Origin: Klebsormidium nitens
Lineage: Eukaryota > Streptophyta > Klebsormidiophyceae > Klebsormidiales > Klebsormidiaceae
Reading direction: 5' to 3'
Length of the DNA stretch: 64,000 nucleotides
NCBI GenBank assembly: GCA_000708835.1
Contig: DF237128.1
Coordinates: forward strand, 62,001 to 126,000
The notes beneath the pieces were generated by a model. It made no database searches and was not told where the DNA came from. It worked only from the letters and a program-made list of their open reading frames with translations. Below, piece by piece: positions 43,745 to 55,804 of the stretch. The number at the start of each line of letters is the position of its first letter. Positions within the stretch are counted from its first letter, which is position 1. Both the position numbers and the translations under genes were made by a program.

Positions 43745-45745
43745 GATGTTGCCCGCATCGCCCAGTTGCCACCAGCAGGCAGTGTTTTTCTGAGGTAAAC
43801 CACCCGTCAACCTGGGTCCTCTCGTTGCTCACTCACTGGCAAAATGCAGCGTTTACAAGACTCAGAGGCATTGGCCCTCCACGCTGCCTCACTGGATAGC
43901 TAGTAGGTACCTGAAGCGATCTAGCCAAACTGAAGGCTCAGAACCAGAGCTGCACAACTTTGCGAATTCATACCGGTATTGAAGGATTCAGGCCTGCTTG
44001 ATAGCATGGTCACATCTACGCGTTTTGGAGTCCTGACGGTGAAATTTGGAGCTTTCTCGGTACCAAGCTCTCGATTTGATCGATGTTCGGTACCGAGAAA
44101 CACACCCGACCCTAAACGCTGGGACTCCGCAAAAGTTCGGTACCGAGGTTTCGGTAGCTAGAGCTTCCGAAAAGACCCGTGCGTAGACTGGTACAATGAT
44201 TACTATCCCGGATATCACGGGAGCTTTCAATGTTCCCTCCTCGCTACCGAACTTCCAAAACTTGGTAGATGTGACCGGTAAGGCATTCTCGGTACCGTGA
44301 ATTTGTTTGGCGCAATTCCCAAACTTTTTCCAAAGCTCAGATGTTGTGACCATGCTATGAAGTTGAAAGTAGGTCTACAGGCTAGGTAATAGATACGTTT
44401 TAACTTCCATCGCTGCGATGCCGGGACGGCCGGCGAGTTGGAGAAACGGCACCCAGCCTTTGTGATGATCCAGGGAAAACCAAGCTGGACGTTATAGAAA
44501 ACGGCGAGCACCGTCTGTATACGAGTAATTAAAAGATTAAAATGTACGGTTAAATTGCTTGGTACAAAACAGGCCGGTGCAAAGCAGCAAGCTGCACAGC
44601 TGTCAACGTGCTGATCAATCAACAAGCGATGGCGGATCAGCGTCCCATTGGCGTCGACTCTGACCTTCTTCCTTAATCCGTTCTACTACTACTAGTACTA
44701 GTACTACTGCTGCCTTACCGTACTAGGAAAAGTCGGCTTGGCTGTCTTTGGTAGATGTTTAAAGGCTCTGCACAAGGGCTTTTGATCTCTTGATTCAATG
44801 AGTGGCATAGGCAGCGAAATGAGGCCCTTTGAATGTCCTCACCCATTACAGTTCGTCTCTTTGTCAACCAGAAGTTGCTGGCAGTCCCTCCGTGGACACT
44901 TCGCGAGCTTGCATGTGCAAGCATTCGATGGGTTCTTCAGAGTGAAGGATCGGTGGGTATACTGGCGGACGGTTGAGAAACCGGCCTGCAGATTCTGCTG
45001 AAGAAGTTCGACATCTGTAGCAGGGACTGTTGTTGAAACGTTAATTGCGCCTGAGTGGCTACCTTTGCATTGACCCCCTGTAACTCGTAGGCGTGATTAA
45101 CTTATGCATTGACTTCTGCATCACAATGTTGGCCCTGAACGATTTCTCTCCCAAAATCCTGGAGTAGTAGAGCCAAGCTGCCAGCTTTGTGTCATAGAGT
45201 GGCTGCCAAGGAAGTTTGTCACTGTATCATCTTAAGCTTGCTTGACTCACCTTGGGGGCCCTGAAATAAGCTTTTGAACACTGACGTCCATCCTCAAGTG
45301 TTTCAAGGTCACAACTTTCACATCAGACCTACAAACTTCCTTTTCAAGCTGACTGTAATGCAAGTGGGGAATGCTTTGAATGAAATTGGACTTTGTTTGC
45401 ATGCAGGTTCAAAGACGCTCTTGAGGCTTGGGCAACACGGGGCACGGGGAAAAGGCACAGATTGTCTCTTAGTATCGTCTTGACCTTTAGGGTCTGAGTT
45501 TCTTAAAAGGGGTGGGATGGGAGGGTAAGGGGAGATGATGATGGCGCCTGGCCCTGAAGTTGGTGCTGGGAGGGCCAGCTGGGAGCGCTTTGCTTGAAGA
45601 GAGTTGCTAATACTGGACTGTACAGTAGACGTCAAGGATCGCACATCAGTAGTCTGGAGCTGAGCCCTGCCCCTTGGCGCTGGCCCCTCAATACCCGTTG
45701 ATCGCAAGTTTAGCTAGAATCTTGTACTCAAATGCTATCAGTGGC
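43745..45745. other. Divergent spacer with an inverted-repeat element
   Basis: It contains a 358-bp hairpin-type element (44001-44358, listed separately). The rest should include the promoter and any 5' exons of the glycosylase gene to the right; I could not identify any. Confidence 0.45.
44001..44358. mobile_element. MITE-like element, 14-bp terminal inverted repeats plus internal inverted copies
   Basis: ATAGCATGGTCACA at 44001-44014 is exactly inverted at 44345-44358. A second inverted match lies inside: GGTCACATCTAC at 44008-44019 recurs inverted near 44265-44276. The interior is full of CGGTACCGA-type palindromes. No coding frame is present. No convincing target-site duplication was found. 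Confidence 0.55.
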
Positions 45746-48700
45746 ATGGCTTCTGAAAGAGAGCCCCTGGCTGAAACAGTTGGGCCTGTATTGAGGGATC
45801 ATCCTGTCAATCCGTGTGTAGCAGAGGCTGCCATAGTACCCCAGTCTCGCCCGCTTGGCTTCCTGGAAGACCACAGAACTGCAGGACCCACACGCCCATA
45901 CCCTCTGGGGGAAAGGTTTTACGGCCCCCCGCTGCTCTCCAGAATGAACTCCCCAGCAAGTATGGAAGCTGTAGGGGGGGTGGCTCAAGCGGCGACAGCG
46001 GGCCCTGAAACAGACCTGGTGAAAGGTCCTGCCAGCCCCCAGCCGGAGGTGCGTAGGCGGAAGTTCAAGCGGGCGCGTGTTGTGAAAGATATCAAGACAG
46101 TAGAGGTAGGGCCAGCTGGCAAGCAGGAGCAGGAGAACCCGTTGGAGAACGAGAGGGCAAAGATGAGCGCGAGTGTGCGGCGCTTTGTGGCGCGTGTGCA
46201 GGATGTCCAAGGTGGGTGGCATCTCCTGCTTGTGTTGCACCCCAGTACTTCGCTAAACTTGAGCAGCTTTGAGAGCCTTCCAGAGATGCAACAGTGCTGT
46301 GGCAGTTGACGGCTGAGTGTCTGCGTCAGTTCACAAGTCTGCTTCATGCACGAGGTACGAAGCCTCAAGGTAGGGGAGAAGGGGTTTTGAGGTTCCTGGT
46401 TGGCTACTCGGGCTCTGGTAAGCGTTGACGTTTCCTGGCTGGACGAAGCTTAGACAATACAGAGCCAACAGAGGTTGCTTTCTGATTGCAGGTGACCGAA
46501 AGTTCTCAGAGTGGAAGGGGTCAGTGGTGGACTCGATTGTGGGGACGTTCCTGACACAGAATGTGTCCGATCACCTGTCCAGGCAAAGCCTTTTCTCGAA
46601 TCCTTGAAGTATGTTACTAATTTGAACGTGCTCTGATTCGTGGTAGAAGTACAACAAAGTGAAAGGCCTTCAGTCGGCTGCCAAAGAGCTGCGTCGTTGC
46701 ATACAGGTAACTCCAAGGAAAATAAGGACTTTGGGTTCCCTTTCCAGCTTTATGTAGCTTAGTTCTGAAAAGCAGATGCCTTCTTCCTGTTACCCAATCA
46801 GGCTGGTTATTATCCAGTACAAGAGATGTCTCTCGTTTCGAAGTGAACAATCCTTGGTGCTCTATCATCAACATGTTGCGCGTGCAATGACGTGATTTCT
46901 CTTTATCCATCTTCTGACTACGTTGCCTAGCTCTGTTGCGGTGGTCCCCCTTCGCGTGACTGCTGACCAGGTTGTCGTCAATGCTTTCGGTGTCAGCCGA
47001 CAGAGGGTTCAGCCCAGGCTTTTCTCCCTTGCAGTTCCGCTTACATGAATATTGCTGCACGCTGGCCAGTGTCTTCGGAGCAGCCCAGCGTCCACGATGG
47101 TTCTAAGGGGTCACCCCAGGGCGTCTGGGAACTTCGACCAGAAGCGGGCAGTGCTTTTGACGAAGTTCAAGGGGTTTCAAATCCGCAGCCAGCTGTTGAC
47201 GCTGAGAGCGCGGGCGTTGCAGCTAGGCGAGCGGGGAATTCTGCCAGCCCTTTCGACGCTCTCTTCTCTCGTTGTCTTTTAGAAAGCGTTGGGGCTCCGG
47301 AGCCGTCAGCTCGCATTGCGGACGGGGCAGCGACGGTCACTCCGGCTTTGCATAATCAGAACGAGAAGCGGGACTTTTTTGAGCTCCGCACAGCTGGGAA
47401 TGACGGGTCTTGGCAAGGGCGGTCGGGGGAAGAGTCGGGCTCGGAGCCTCAGGTTTGGAACATCGAAGAAGCAGGGGGAGTCATGGTGACGGGCTTGCCC
47501 GTCGGATCCTCGTTTGGGCGAGGCACGTGTAATCCTGAGGACGTGCCACGTGGCAGAAAGCGGCTGCCCGTCTATGAGGACGGCGTCGATTGGGAGGGCG
47601 TCCGGGCGGCAAGCTTGGAGGACGTTGCGGACACAATCAAGGAGCGGGGCATGCACGTGATGCTGGCGCAGCGGTGAGTTGAACGAAGGAGGCAGAGCAA
47701 GTTTGACACGAAGTTGGATACAATGTGTTCAAGGAGGAGAACTGATCGGACGAGGCAGCTCCCACCGACGTGCCTCGTCGACCACTGAACGAATCGGTAA
47801 TTGGAAACTTGTGGGGAAAAGTCGTGTCTTTGACCATCTTTCTGCTTCCCATATTCAGGTTCGTTTTCTGATCAGGGAATGGTTGTGTAAGATACTTCGC
47901 GCAAGTACCTAGACTCAAAATGGCCCGCCTTTACTCGAGTACACCCTCTTCAGCCAGACAGCCAAGAGCCTTTTAACCCGCCCCATCCCTCTCGTGCAGG
48001 ATCAAATCGTTCCTGGACAAGGCAAAGGCCGAGCACGGCTGCCTCGATCTGGAGTGGCTGCGCGAGCGGCCGGCCGCGGAGGCGCGCGAGTACCTCAACG
48101 GCCTGCACGGCCTAGGCATTAAGAGCACCGAGTGCATCCTGTTGCTCTGCTTGCACAAGCCCGCCTTCCCGGTGAGCCGGCCGTCGTTACCTTCGCTTTC
48201 TTTGTGGTGCTCTGAGGAAACAATACGAGTCCAAAAGGTTGAGAGGGTTGTCATCGCCTAAGTTGCTGCTTCTTTTCCGCTTTGGTCTTTAGCGAGCGTG
48301 GTCGATTGCGGAACGAGCGTCGACATGAATTCTCAAGGGACGCAAAACCTCACGCTGTCTCTGTTCTCGCATACCCTTGCTGCCACATTCACTAAACCAG
48401 CACGAGCTCTTTCAACCATCCTTATCCTACTTCTCCGACGAACAAAGATGCATAGTCTCCGGATGATTCATCTGCTAGTCCTCTTACCGCCCGACAACAC
48501 GAGCCAAAGCGCTTTTCTTTCCGGTTGATCCTCGCTTCTGGTCCGCTCTAAGGCTGGCGCTGAGCGTGCCCTTTCCCGTATGCAGGTGGACACCAACGTG
48601 GGCCGCATCTGCGTGCGCCTGGGGTGGGTCCCCTTGGAGCCCCTCGACGAGGAGCTGCAGCTGCACCTGCTAGACCAGTGAGTGCCCGGGTGCCCCCCCC

Positions 48701-51700
48701 GGGCAGTCTGCCAAGTCCCAGCTTCTCAACAGAGCCAGGTATTTTTTGAAGTACGGCTCCAAGTCCCTGCTACTCTCGAGCGCGTCCGGCCTCAATCAGG
48801 GACAACTGATCCAATTGCTTGCTTGTCATTTGTGAGAAGCACAAACCTCGATGTGTCTCTCCCTGTGCTTTTTGGCGAAAGGTGGATCTTTGTGGAGGTA
48901 CATGGACCTAGGTCCTAGTTGCTTTCGATCATTCCATTTAGTCATTGGGCATGACGAGTCACTTTTGCTAAGCGGACAGCCCTGACAATCAACAAAAGTA
49001 CGCAGCAGAGAGGTGCAGTCCGGGCGATTGTCCGTCCACCCTTCTTGGATCTTATGCTCGCGGGTCTTGAGCAGGTACCCCATCCAGCAGCGGCTGCAGG
49101 AGTACCTGTGGCGGCGGCTGAGCCACCTAGATCAGCGGGAACTCTACGAGCTGCACTACCAGCTCATCACCTTCGGCAAGGTGGGAGCCGCCACGTGGCA
49201 ACAGCCCACAAGCAGGGTACCCGTCCCAGCCACGAAAAGGTTGTTTGCACGTTGAAGGCAGGATTGTCCTGGAGCTGCGTTTGGGAACAGATCGGAGAGA
49301 GACGTTTTCTGACAGCTGTCATCCCGTTGCATTCTTGTTCTTAGGTGTTTTGCACGAAGCGGCAGCCCAACTGTTTGGCGTGCCCCATGCGAGATGAGTG
49401 CAAGCACTATGCGAGCGCCAAGGCCCACAAGTGCGTGCCCTGACCCAGCTCCTATTATGTTCTGCCAGCATTTTTAAGCTGCAGCACCACGGACGTCTGA
49501 TGCGTTTGAGGCATCAACAGTTGAAAGCCTTCGACCGGCTTTTTCGAGCACTTTCGTCGAAGTAGGTCACTTGACAGGAGGCTAGCAGCTCTTGAAGACG
49601 GCAGAGCCGTGCTCTTGAAGATCCGTCATCAAGTCTCCAAAACGGGGGAAATAGATTGCTCTTACCTCGGCCAAACAATCTGCTGCTTATCCTCATGACC
49701 ATCTGTTGACCCCTCCTGTTGATGGATGCACAGGTTTTCGGCTGCTGTAAGCCTTCAGACCTGACGCCTTGTTTCCCTGTTTGGCAGGGAGCAAAAGCTG
49801 GCGCTGCCAGAAGCCAGCCCGCTTCCCGACCCGCGCACCCCGCCGCCAGTTTCCCCAAGCCCGTCCGCGCCCTCCCCTCCACCTCTTAAGAATCTCAAGG
49901 CACCGACACCGAGATTCCAACCACACGGACTGGACAGACCACAATTTCCCACCCTGCAGCCAACGGAGCTCAGTCCACAGAAAGGCTACGAGCCCCATAA
50001 CGTTGGCGAAGCAAGCGGGGAAGACGATCTCAGCCGCAACTGGGCCGTGCTGAGAGCAACCGGGGGCAGCCACCGGGCGTGGTACACGGAAGTCCGGGAC
50101 ACCGGGGCTCGGTTCCGACNNNNNNNNNNNNNNNNNNNNNNNNNNNNNNNNNNNNNNNNNNNNNNNNNNNNNNNNNNNNNNNNNNNNNNNNNNNNNNNNN
50201 NNNNNNNNNNNNNNNNNNNNNNNNNNNNNNNNNNNNNNNNNNNNNNNNNNNNNNNNNNNNNNNNNNNNNNNNNNNNNNNNNNNNNNNNNNNNNNNNNNNN
50301 NNNNNNNNNNNNNNNNNNNNNNNNNNNNNNNNNNNNNNNNNNNNNNNNNNNNNNNNNNNNNNNNNNNNNNNNNNNNNNNNNNNNNNNNNNNNNNNNNNNN
50401 NNNNNNNNNNNNNNNNNNNNNNNNNNNNNNNNNNNNNNNNNNNNNNNNNNNNNNNNNNNNNNNNNNNNNNNNNNNNNNNNNNNNNNNNNNNNNNNNNNNN
50501 NNNNNNNNNNNNNNNNNNNNNNNNNNNNNNNNNNNNNNNNNNNNNNNNNNNNNNNNNNNNNNNNNNNNNNNNNNNNNNNNNNNNNNNNNNNNNNNNNNNN
50601 NNNNNNNNNNGCCCGGACAAACGTCGGTCGGCAGCCTAGCGGCACCAGTCAGCGGTTTCGGAGAGGGAGATGCACGCACGGGGGCGCGCCAGTGCCCACA
50701 AGACTCCACCTCAGAACAGGGGTTGGCGCTCCTGAAGAAACTTCGTGAGATGGAGCCTGCGGTCTCGGCGTCGAGCCGGCTCCAGGCGAGAATCGTCCCA
50801 GATCCCGCAATTCTGGCCTTTGCATCCAACCTCCCCCCGCCCAAGCCGGCCAATATGTCGGGTGGAGAGCCTCCGGCGGGACCCGAGAAAGTGCCTTCTT
50901 TGAGGCCCTCCTTACGGGCACCGGCAGCCCCTCACCTACTGCCCCCGCTCGACAAACCGTCAAGCTTGCAGCTTTCTCAGGCAGGGAACCGCCTGGCCGA
51001 TCTGCCCCGCTCGTTGACCACAGCCACAGTACGGGAGACTGCTCCACATACAGTGGTCGCCGCCGAGTTGCAACCTCGTCAGCTCAACAGCCCAGGAAAG
51101 ATTCGTCAAGAGGAACGACCAGCGCTCACCGACCGCCCTGGTGCGGGCAGCCCCGGGAGCCATCTGGACAGCCCAGCTGTAGCGCACGCGCTGAGCAGAC
51201 CTGTTGCGTGTGCAAAACCCAGCGGAGTTTCGCCACGCAGTGCTGCAGCGAGCGGCGGACCGTCGATTGACCGCCCGACAGGCCTCAAACGGTTTGCGGA
51301 TCTTTCCATGGGCGCACAGCGGGCCCTCGTTGAGTTGGCGGTTGCGCTCTCGCAGCGTCAAGCCGTCGGCTTTTCTCCGCGCCTCAGTCCCCCCCCCTTG
51401 CCAGTCCCGATCGCCCCTACTTCGCCTCAGCCACAAACTCCCGGCAAAGGTCGCGGGCCAGCGCATGCGCAGGCCCTAGAAGGTCTCAAACGGGTCTGGA
51501 GCGCCCGTCTGACGGAGTTAGAAAAGGCGCCACTCCACAATGGCTCCGGGGGAACTGCTGTCAAAAACGCTTCGCCCAAATTGTCCGCTTTCAACGTCCC
51601 ACCAACCTCTTCCTCAAAGTCCAACTCAGTCAGTAAGATGACCCTGGAACAATCTACCGGGCAGGGACTTGCGAGTCCGTCCTTTTCGAGGGCGATCGTC

Positions 51701-54700
51701 CCCTACCAAGGCTTTCCGTCCAACTCGCACCACGCTTCTCCAGTCAGCTCTCCGCTCCTGCACCCTTCTCTTTACGGCCAAGATCACCGCGCAGACCAGC
51801 CCAGCGTGACTGGGCTGCCGGACTTGAACATCCCTCTCAGTTTCCCCGACGAGGAGACCGCGCGGGGGCTGCGGGAGACCGTGAAGGGCGCGGCGCAGGA
51901 CGCCCGGAAGCGGGGCATCGGCAGGAAGGTGCGCGTGCCCACCGTGTTCTGGGCGCTTCCTCTGAAGCGGCCCGAGAAGCTGCGCACGCTGCGCCACGCG
52001 GTGCGGCTGCCAGAGGACCACCCGCTGCTGCGGCAGGTGAGGAATGTCTAGGTAACGTTGAAAATGCTTTTTGGTGACTTGCTTTTCTTGCTACCGTCTG
52101 GGGACAGGGCAAAAACTCTTGTTCTGTTGGGTATGCTTACGACTTACTGTCGCGTAGTGCTAGAATGCGTTCTTCTGGGCAAAGTAGGGTTGCTCGATCC
52201 GCATCAACCAAAAGCTTGCCCAGAACTGAGAAGGCGGTCTGTAACGGCTGCATATTGGGCACGTGCCTGTGCGACCCGAACTTCAAACCCAGATTGCTAC
52301 TACAAGGTTTCGCTCTTGTATTGTGCAAACTGATCTCGTTTGGTTGATGTGCAGATTGGTTAAGGTCGATTGGTCGGTTGGTCCAAGCGTCATTTCTCGA
52401 TACCCAATCATACAAGCGGTCTGCATTGTCTTAAAATCTTGGGCGAAGAGAGACTTCCGTTTCTCGTCCTCCTTAGTCCTTCTAAGCCTGCTAATTCAAG
52501 TTGGAGGAAGATCGACTTCTGAAACTAGCAGGACCTCCCCAAAAGCATGACTCGAGAGGACAACTTGATTTCTTGCAGTTTGTAGATGAATCGAAGTCGT
52601 CAATCCGCAACGTGGTACCCTTGCAGTTTCAGCAACGGGAGGCAGACGACCCGTGCCCCTATTTCGCGGTCCTGTGGCCCGCCAGTCTCGACCCTGCATT
52701 CCCTACGTTGTTGCCCGACCTCAACGAGATTCCACTAGAGTCCAGTGAAGCGGCCTCCGGCGACAGACAAACAGCCGGAGCCACGAAGGAGGTCCCCGAG
52801 CCTGTGTACCTGCAGGGCGGCCACCCAGCAGCAGACCTTGTTGTCTCGGACGTCAGCACGGTGCACGCGTTTCGGGAAGACGAAAGTCGGGGGGCAGATG
52901 TCTTTGAAACGCAGAGGCGACGCCAACTTGGCGCCACTCGGAGCTCGCTAGGGGTCGACACAGTGGCCTTGGCAGAACCTGCTGCTCCTTCACTACTCTG
53001 TCAAGAAAAGGAAGCCGGAGCCGGTCCTCTCAGTGCGGCCTTTTCGACCCGGCCTCCCACCGAGCTGTCGTTCAGAGAGCCCACGGCTGTCGATTCCAAG
53101 CCCAGCATTCCCGTTACCCCTCCTGCGGAAGTCCCGAGCGAGATGACGTGTCACCATCTCATTGACACGGTACCAGAGGGGCGATGTGAGAGTTCAGGAG
53201 CAGCCCAGGTAGCTAGCGATGCCTTAGCGCTTACGGTACAGTCCGGGGTTGTAAGACGACCTCGGAGCGTGCGCGTGCGGTCAGGCCAGGGGGGCGGCTG
53301 GCGCAGCAACCTGAAGCCAGAGCCTTCTGGCACATGCCTTTTTCAAAGCGAGCCCCTTTTTTTGCCGCGAGAGATGAAGCAAGAAGCTGAGGAGACGCAA
53401 CTGGTGATCCAGACCCGCGGCGAGAAGAGGAGGTTGGCGGCGGCGACCACGGACGGGGACAAGTTGGCCCCAGACGGTGTGGTCAGGCTGGAGCGCATTC
53501 TGCTGGGGTCGCCCCGTAAGAGGCGGACCAGGGTTGCGTTTACGGAACCGGGGGTTGCAAGGCCGGACGCGAAAGAGAACGAGAGCGGGGGGTTCATTGA
53601 GCGTCACGGAAGCGGGGCGGAACGGGAAGACAAACGGAAGGAACGAGCAGTTGTGGGGCAATCAGGGCGCCCGGCGGCATGCACGGTAAAGCAGGAGAGT
53701 AACGCGTCGGAGGTAGCCGATGAGGGGCGACACCGTGGGCCGGGAGAACGGAGCGAGAGGGATCAGCCGGCGGGCTGGCTGGTGCCGTTTAACAGGAGGT
53801 CGAGGGAGAGGACCCGGGCGATTTGCAAGTCGGGGGCCGCTGGAGACAAAGCTGCCAGTGGCGGTGCAGCGGGGGAGTGTGAGCACGGGGCGAAGAGGTT
53901 CCGAGCAGAGGTGCTTAATCTGTGGGAAGAACGGGGAGACGTTGCGACGGGAGACCACAAAACTGCTGGCCCCTGCGACGCGATAGACGCGAAGGGAAGC
54001 AAGGCAGCCAGGCAGCCCCCCTCCTTTGTGCCCGACTGCGAAGTCCGAGCCCTGGGTACTAGCGCTTGCCCAGCTGACGTTTCCGCAGCGGTGATCACCT
54101 ACCGTGCCACGTGTCCCTCAGAGCAACCAATTGCTCAACTCGTCTCCACCCCTCCCCTTGACGGCACCTCCACTCCCGATGCCGCAGAGTGCGGCTTGGC
54201 AGCCCTTGACTGTCCCCCGCACGAAGGGGCGGCCTCAGCAACGGTCAAAGGTTTTCCGGATGCAACGGCACTTTACTCCGCGTCTCGACCTGCAATATCT
54301 CCAGAGACGCCCTCCCTGTCCCGAGCAGCCAACAGCCCGCATCCCGCGGATGAAGCTTGCACCATCATGACCCCGGTCGCCTCCCAAGGGATCCCTCCTG
54401 ACGTTCCTCCCCCTGCTGCCGACCTCATGCCGCCGTCGCCTCCGGTCAGCTGGCCGGCCACCCCGGAGAAGGTGCGGCCGGACAGGCCGCAAATGTCGCC
54501 GTCGCCTCCGACAGCGGGGACGGCAGCCCGTTCGGTTGATGGGCTTCAGGCAGTCCAGGACAGGACCCCGGGGGAGAGCACCGGGGAGAAAGCGCCGCCC
54601 GAGATGTCCGCGGCAAGCCCGTGCACGTGCAGCACGTGCTGCTGCAACGAGGGAGGCACGGTCTTCGTCACACTGCTGGTAAGCGTTTGGCAGGATCTCA

Positions 54701-55804
54701 CATGAGCTGTCGGATGTGCTGGTCGCATCAAACTGCTTCAGATGCTCCCTGGAGTGTCACAGCACAGCGGAGACTCTTCTTTCGTCCATCTGCGGAATGA
54801 CAAGACGCCAATCAATTTGATTCGAGAACCTGAGGCTAGTTTAGGCTATGCAGTCCGCTAAAAAGAACCTGAGGGCTGCGCATTTGACGCCATTTTGCGC
54901 CACTCATCAGCCTCCTTGATAGTCAGTGCTACCAAAAGGTCGCAATCCGCAAGCGACCTCCCCTTTGGCGCAGGTGCCGTGCCGCACGGCCATGTCCGGG
55001 CGCTTCCCCCTCAACGGCACCTACTTCCAGACTAACGAGCTCTTTGCGGACCACGCCACGTCGCAGCGCCCCCTCGCTGCGCCCGCGGCCGACTTTGCGG
55101 GCCTGCCGCGCAGTACGGTCCTGTTCGGGACAGGCGCCACCAACATGTTCAAGGCGGCCTCGCTGGAGGCCGTCAGAGAGGTCTTCCAGCACGGTGAGCG
55201 GAACCCTCGACTAGAATGGCGGCTGTTTCCCGTTCGCTTTGCTTCTGAATCTCTTCGGTTCCACAATCCGCTTAACCATGAGCGAAAATTGCTTCGTCGT
55301 TGCTGGTGTGCCTATGCCAAGTTGCATTAACGATTGACCGGTGCTTCGAGCGGTCCCTGGATAATGCGAGTTCCCGGGTAATCAGGCTCCCTTATTTTCG
55401 CTGCACACAGAAATAGATGAGCCGCTTCGAAGTATCCCTAATACGTGAGTGACTGCGAAGCACAAATCGGCCCCCATCAGTTGCATCATGGTACGCGGTA
55501 CCATGATGCAGGAGGAGTGGCGCTGCCTTGAAGTCGTCATGTCTACCGTTGAAAGCGTATACTTGACGAATGGATCGCTGGGGTCAGCAAAAGAGAACTA
55601 AATAAAGACGTCTGTTGTACCTTCTCAAAGCTGGCAAACACTTGTGAGGTGTATTGTTGGAAACGACATGAAGACCAGTGACGGGCACTAACACCCTTCG
55701 CAATTGCAGGATACATTTGTGTGCGGGGCTTTGACGTCAAGAGACGCACGCCCAAGCCTCTGTCGACCAGATTGCACGCCGGCACAAGTGTCAAGAAGAA
55801 ATGA
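45746..55804 (+). CDS. DEMETER/ROS1-like 5-methylcytosine DNA glycosylase (interrupted by an assembly gap)
   Basis: Exons: 45746-46211, 46492-46582, 47035-47673, 48000-48171, 48586-48677, 49075-49180, 49345-49430, 49788 into the gap, then out of the gap to 52036, 52627-54678, 54974-55193 and 55710-55804. Catalytic domain: KGSVVDSIVGTFLTQNVSDH, the helix-hairpin-helix LHGLGIKST with the catalytic Lys at 48121-48123, and the catalytic Asp in VDTNVGRICVRLGW at 48589-48591. The 4Fe-4S cysteines follow as C-x6-C-x2-C-x5-C (codons at 49351, 49372, 49381, 49399). C-terminal domain: LRTLRHAVRLPEDHPLL, READDPCPYFAVLWP, a CTCSTCCC cluster, PCRTAMSGRFPLNGTYF and YICVRGFDVKRRTPKPL. This family excises 5-methylcytosine for active demethylation. 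Visible length is about 1,920 residues. The start ATG is the least certain part; an earlier exon may exist. Confidence 0.93.
50120..50610. other. Assembly gap (491 N)
   Basis: The gap interrupts the glycosylase gene between its iron-sulfur region and its C-terminal domain. Open frames run into it from both sides. With 491 bases the two frames would not be in register, so the gap length is estimated, or an intron lies inside. Confidence 0.98.
55482..55510. repeat. Perfect hairpin with 13-bp arms and a 3-base loop
   Basis: TGCATCATGGTAC (55482-55494) and its exact reverse complement (55498-55510) flank GCG, inside the last intron of the glycosylase gene. It would form a tight RNA stem in the pre-mRNA. 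It resembles a small palindrome rather than a known element. Confidence 0.9.

Noticed and set aside
46647-46706. Possible extra exon in the glycosylase gene (KYNKVKGLQSAAKELRRCIQ)
   Set aside because: It is bounded by ag and gt, but the family sequence runs directly from HLS to SSAYMNIAARWP without it; kept only as an alternative-exon candidate.
50047-50748. Long open frames across the run of N on both strands
   Set aside because: They are produced by unknown bases and carry no coding evidence.
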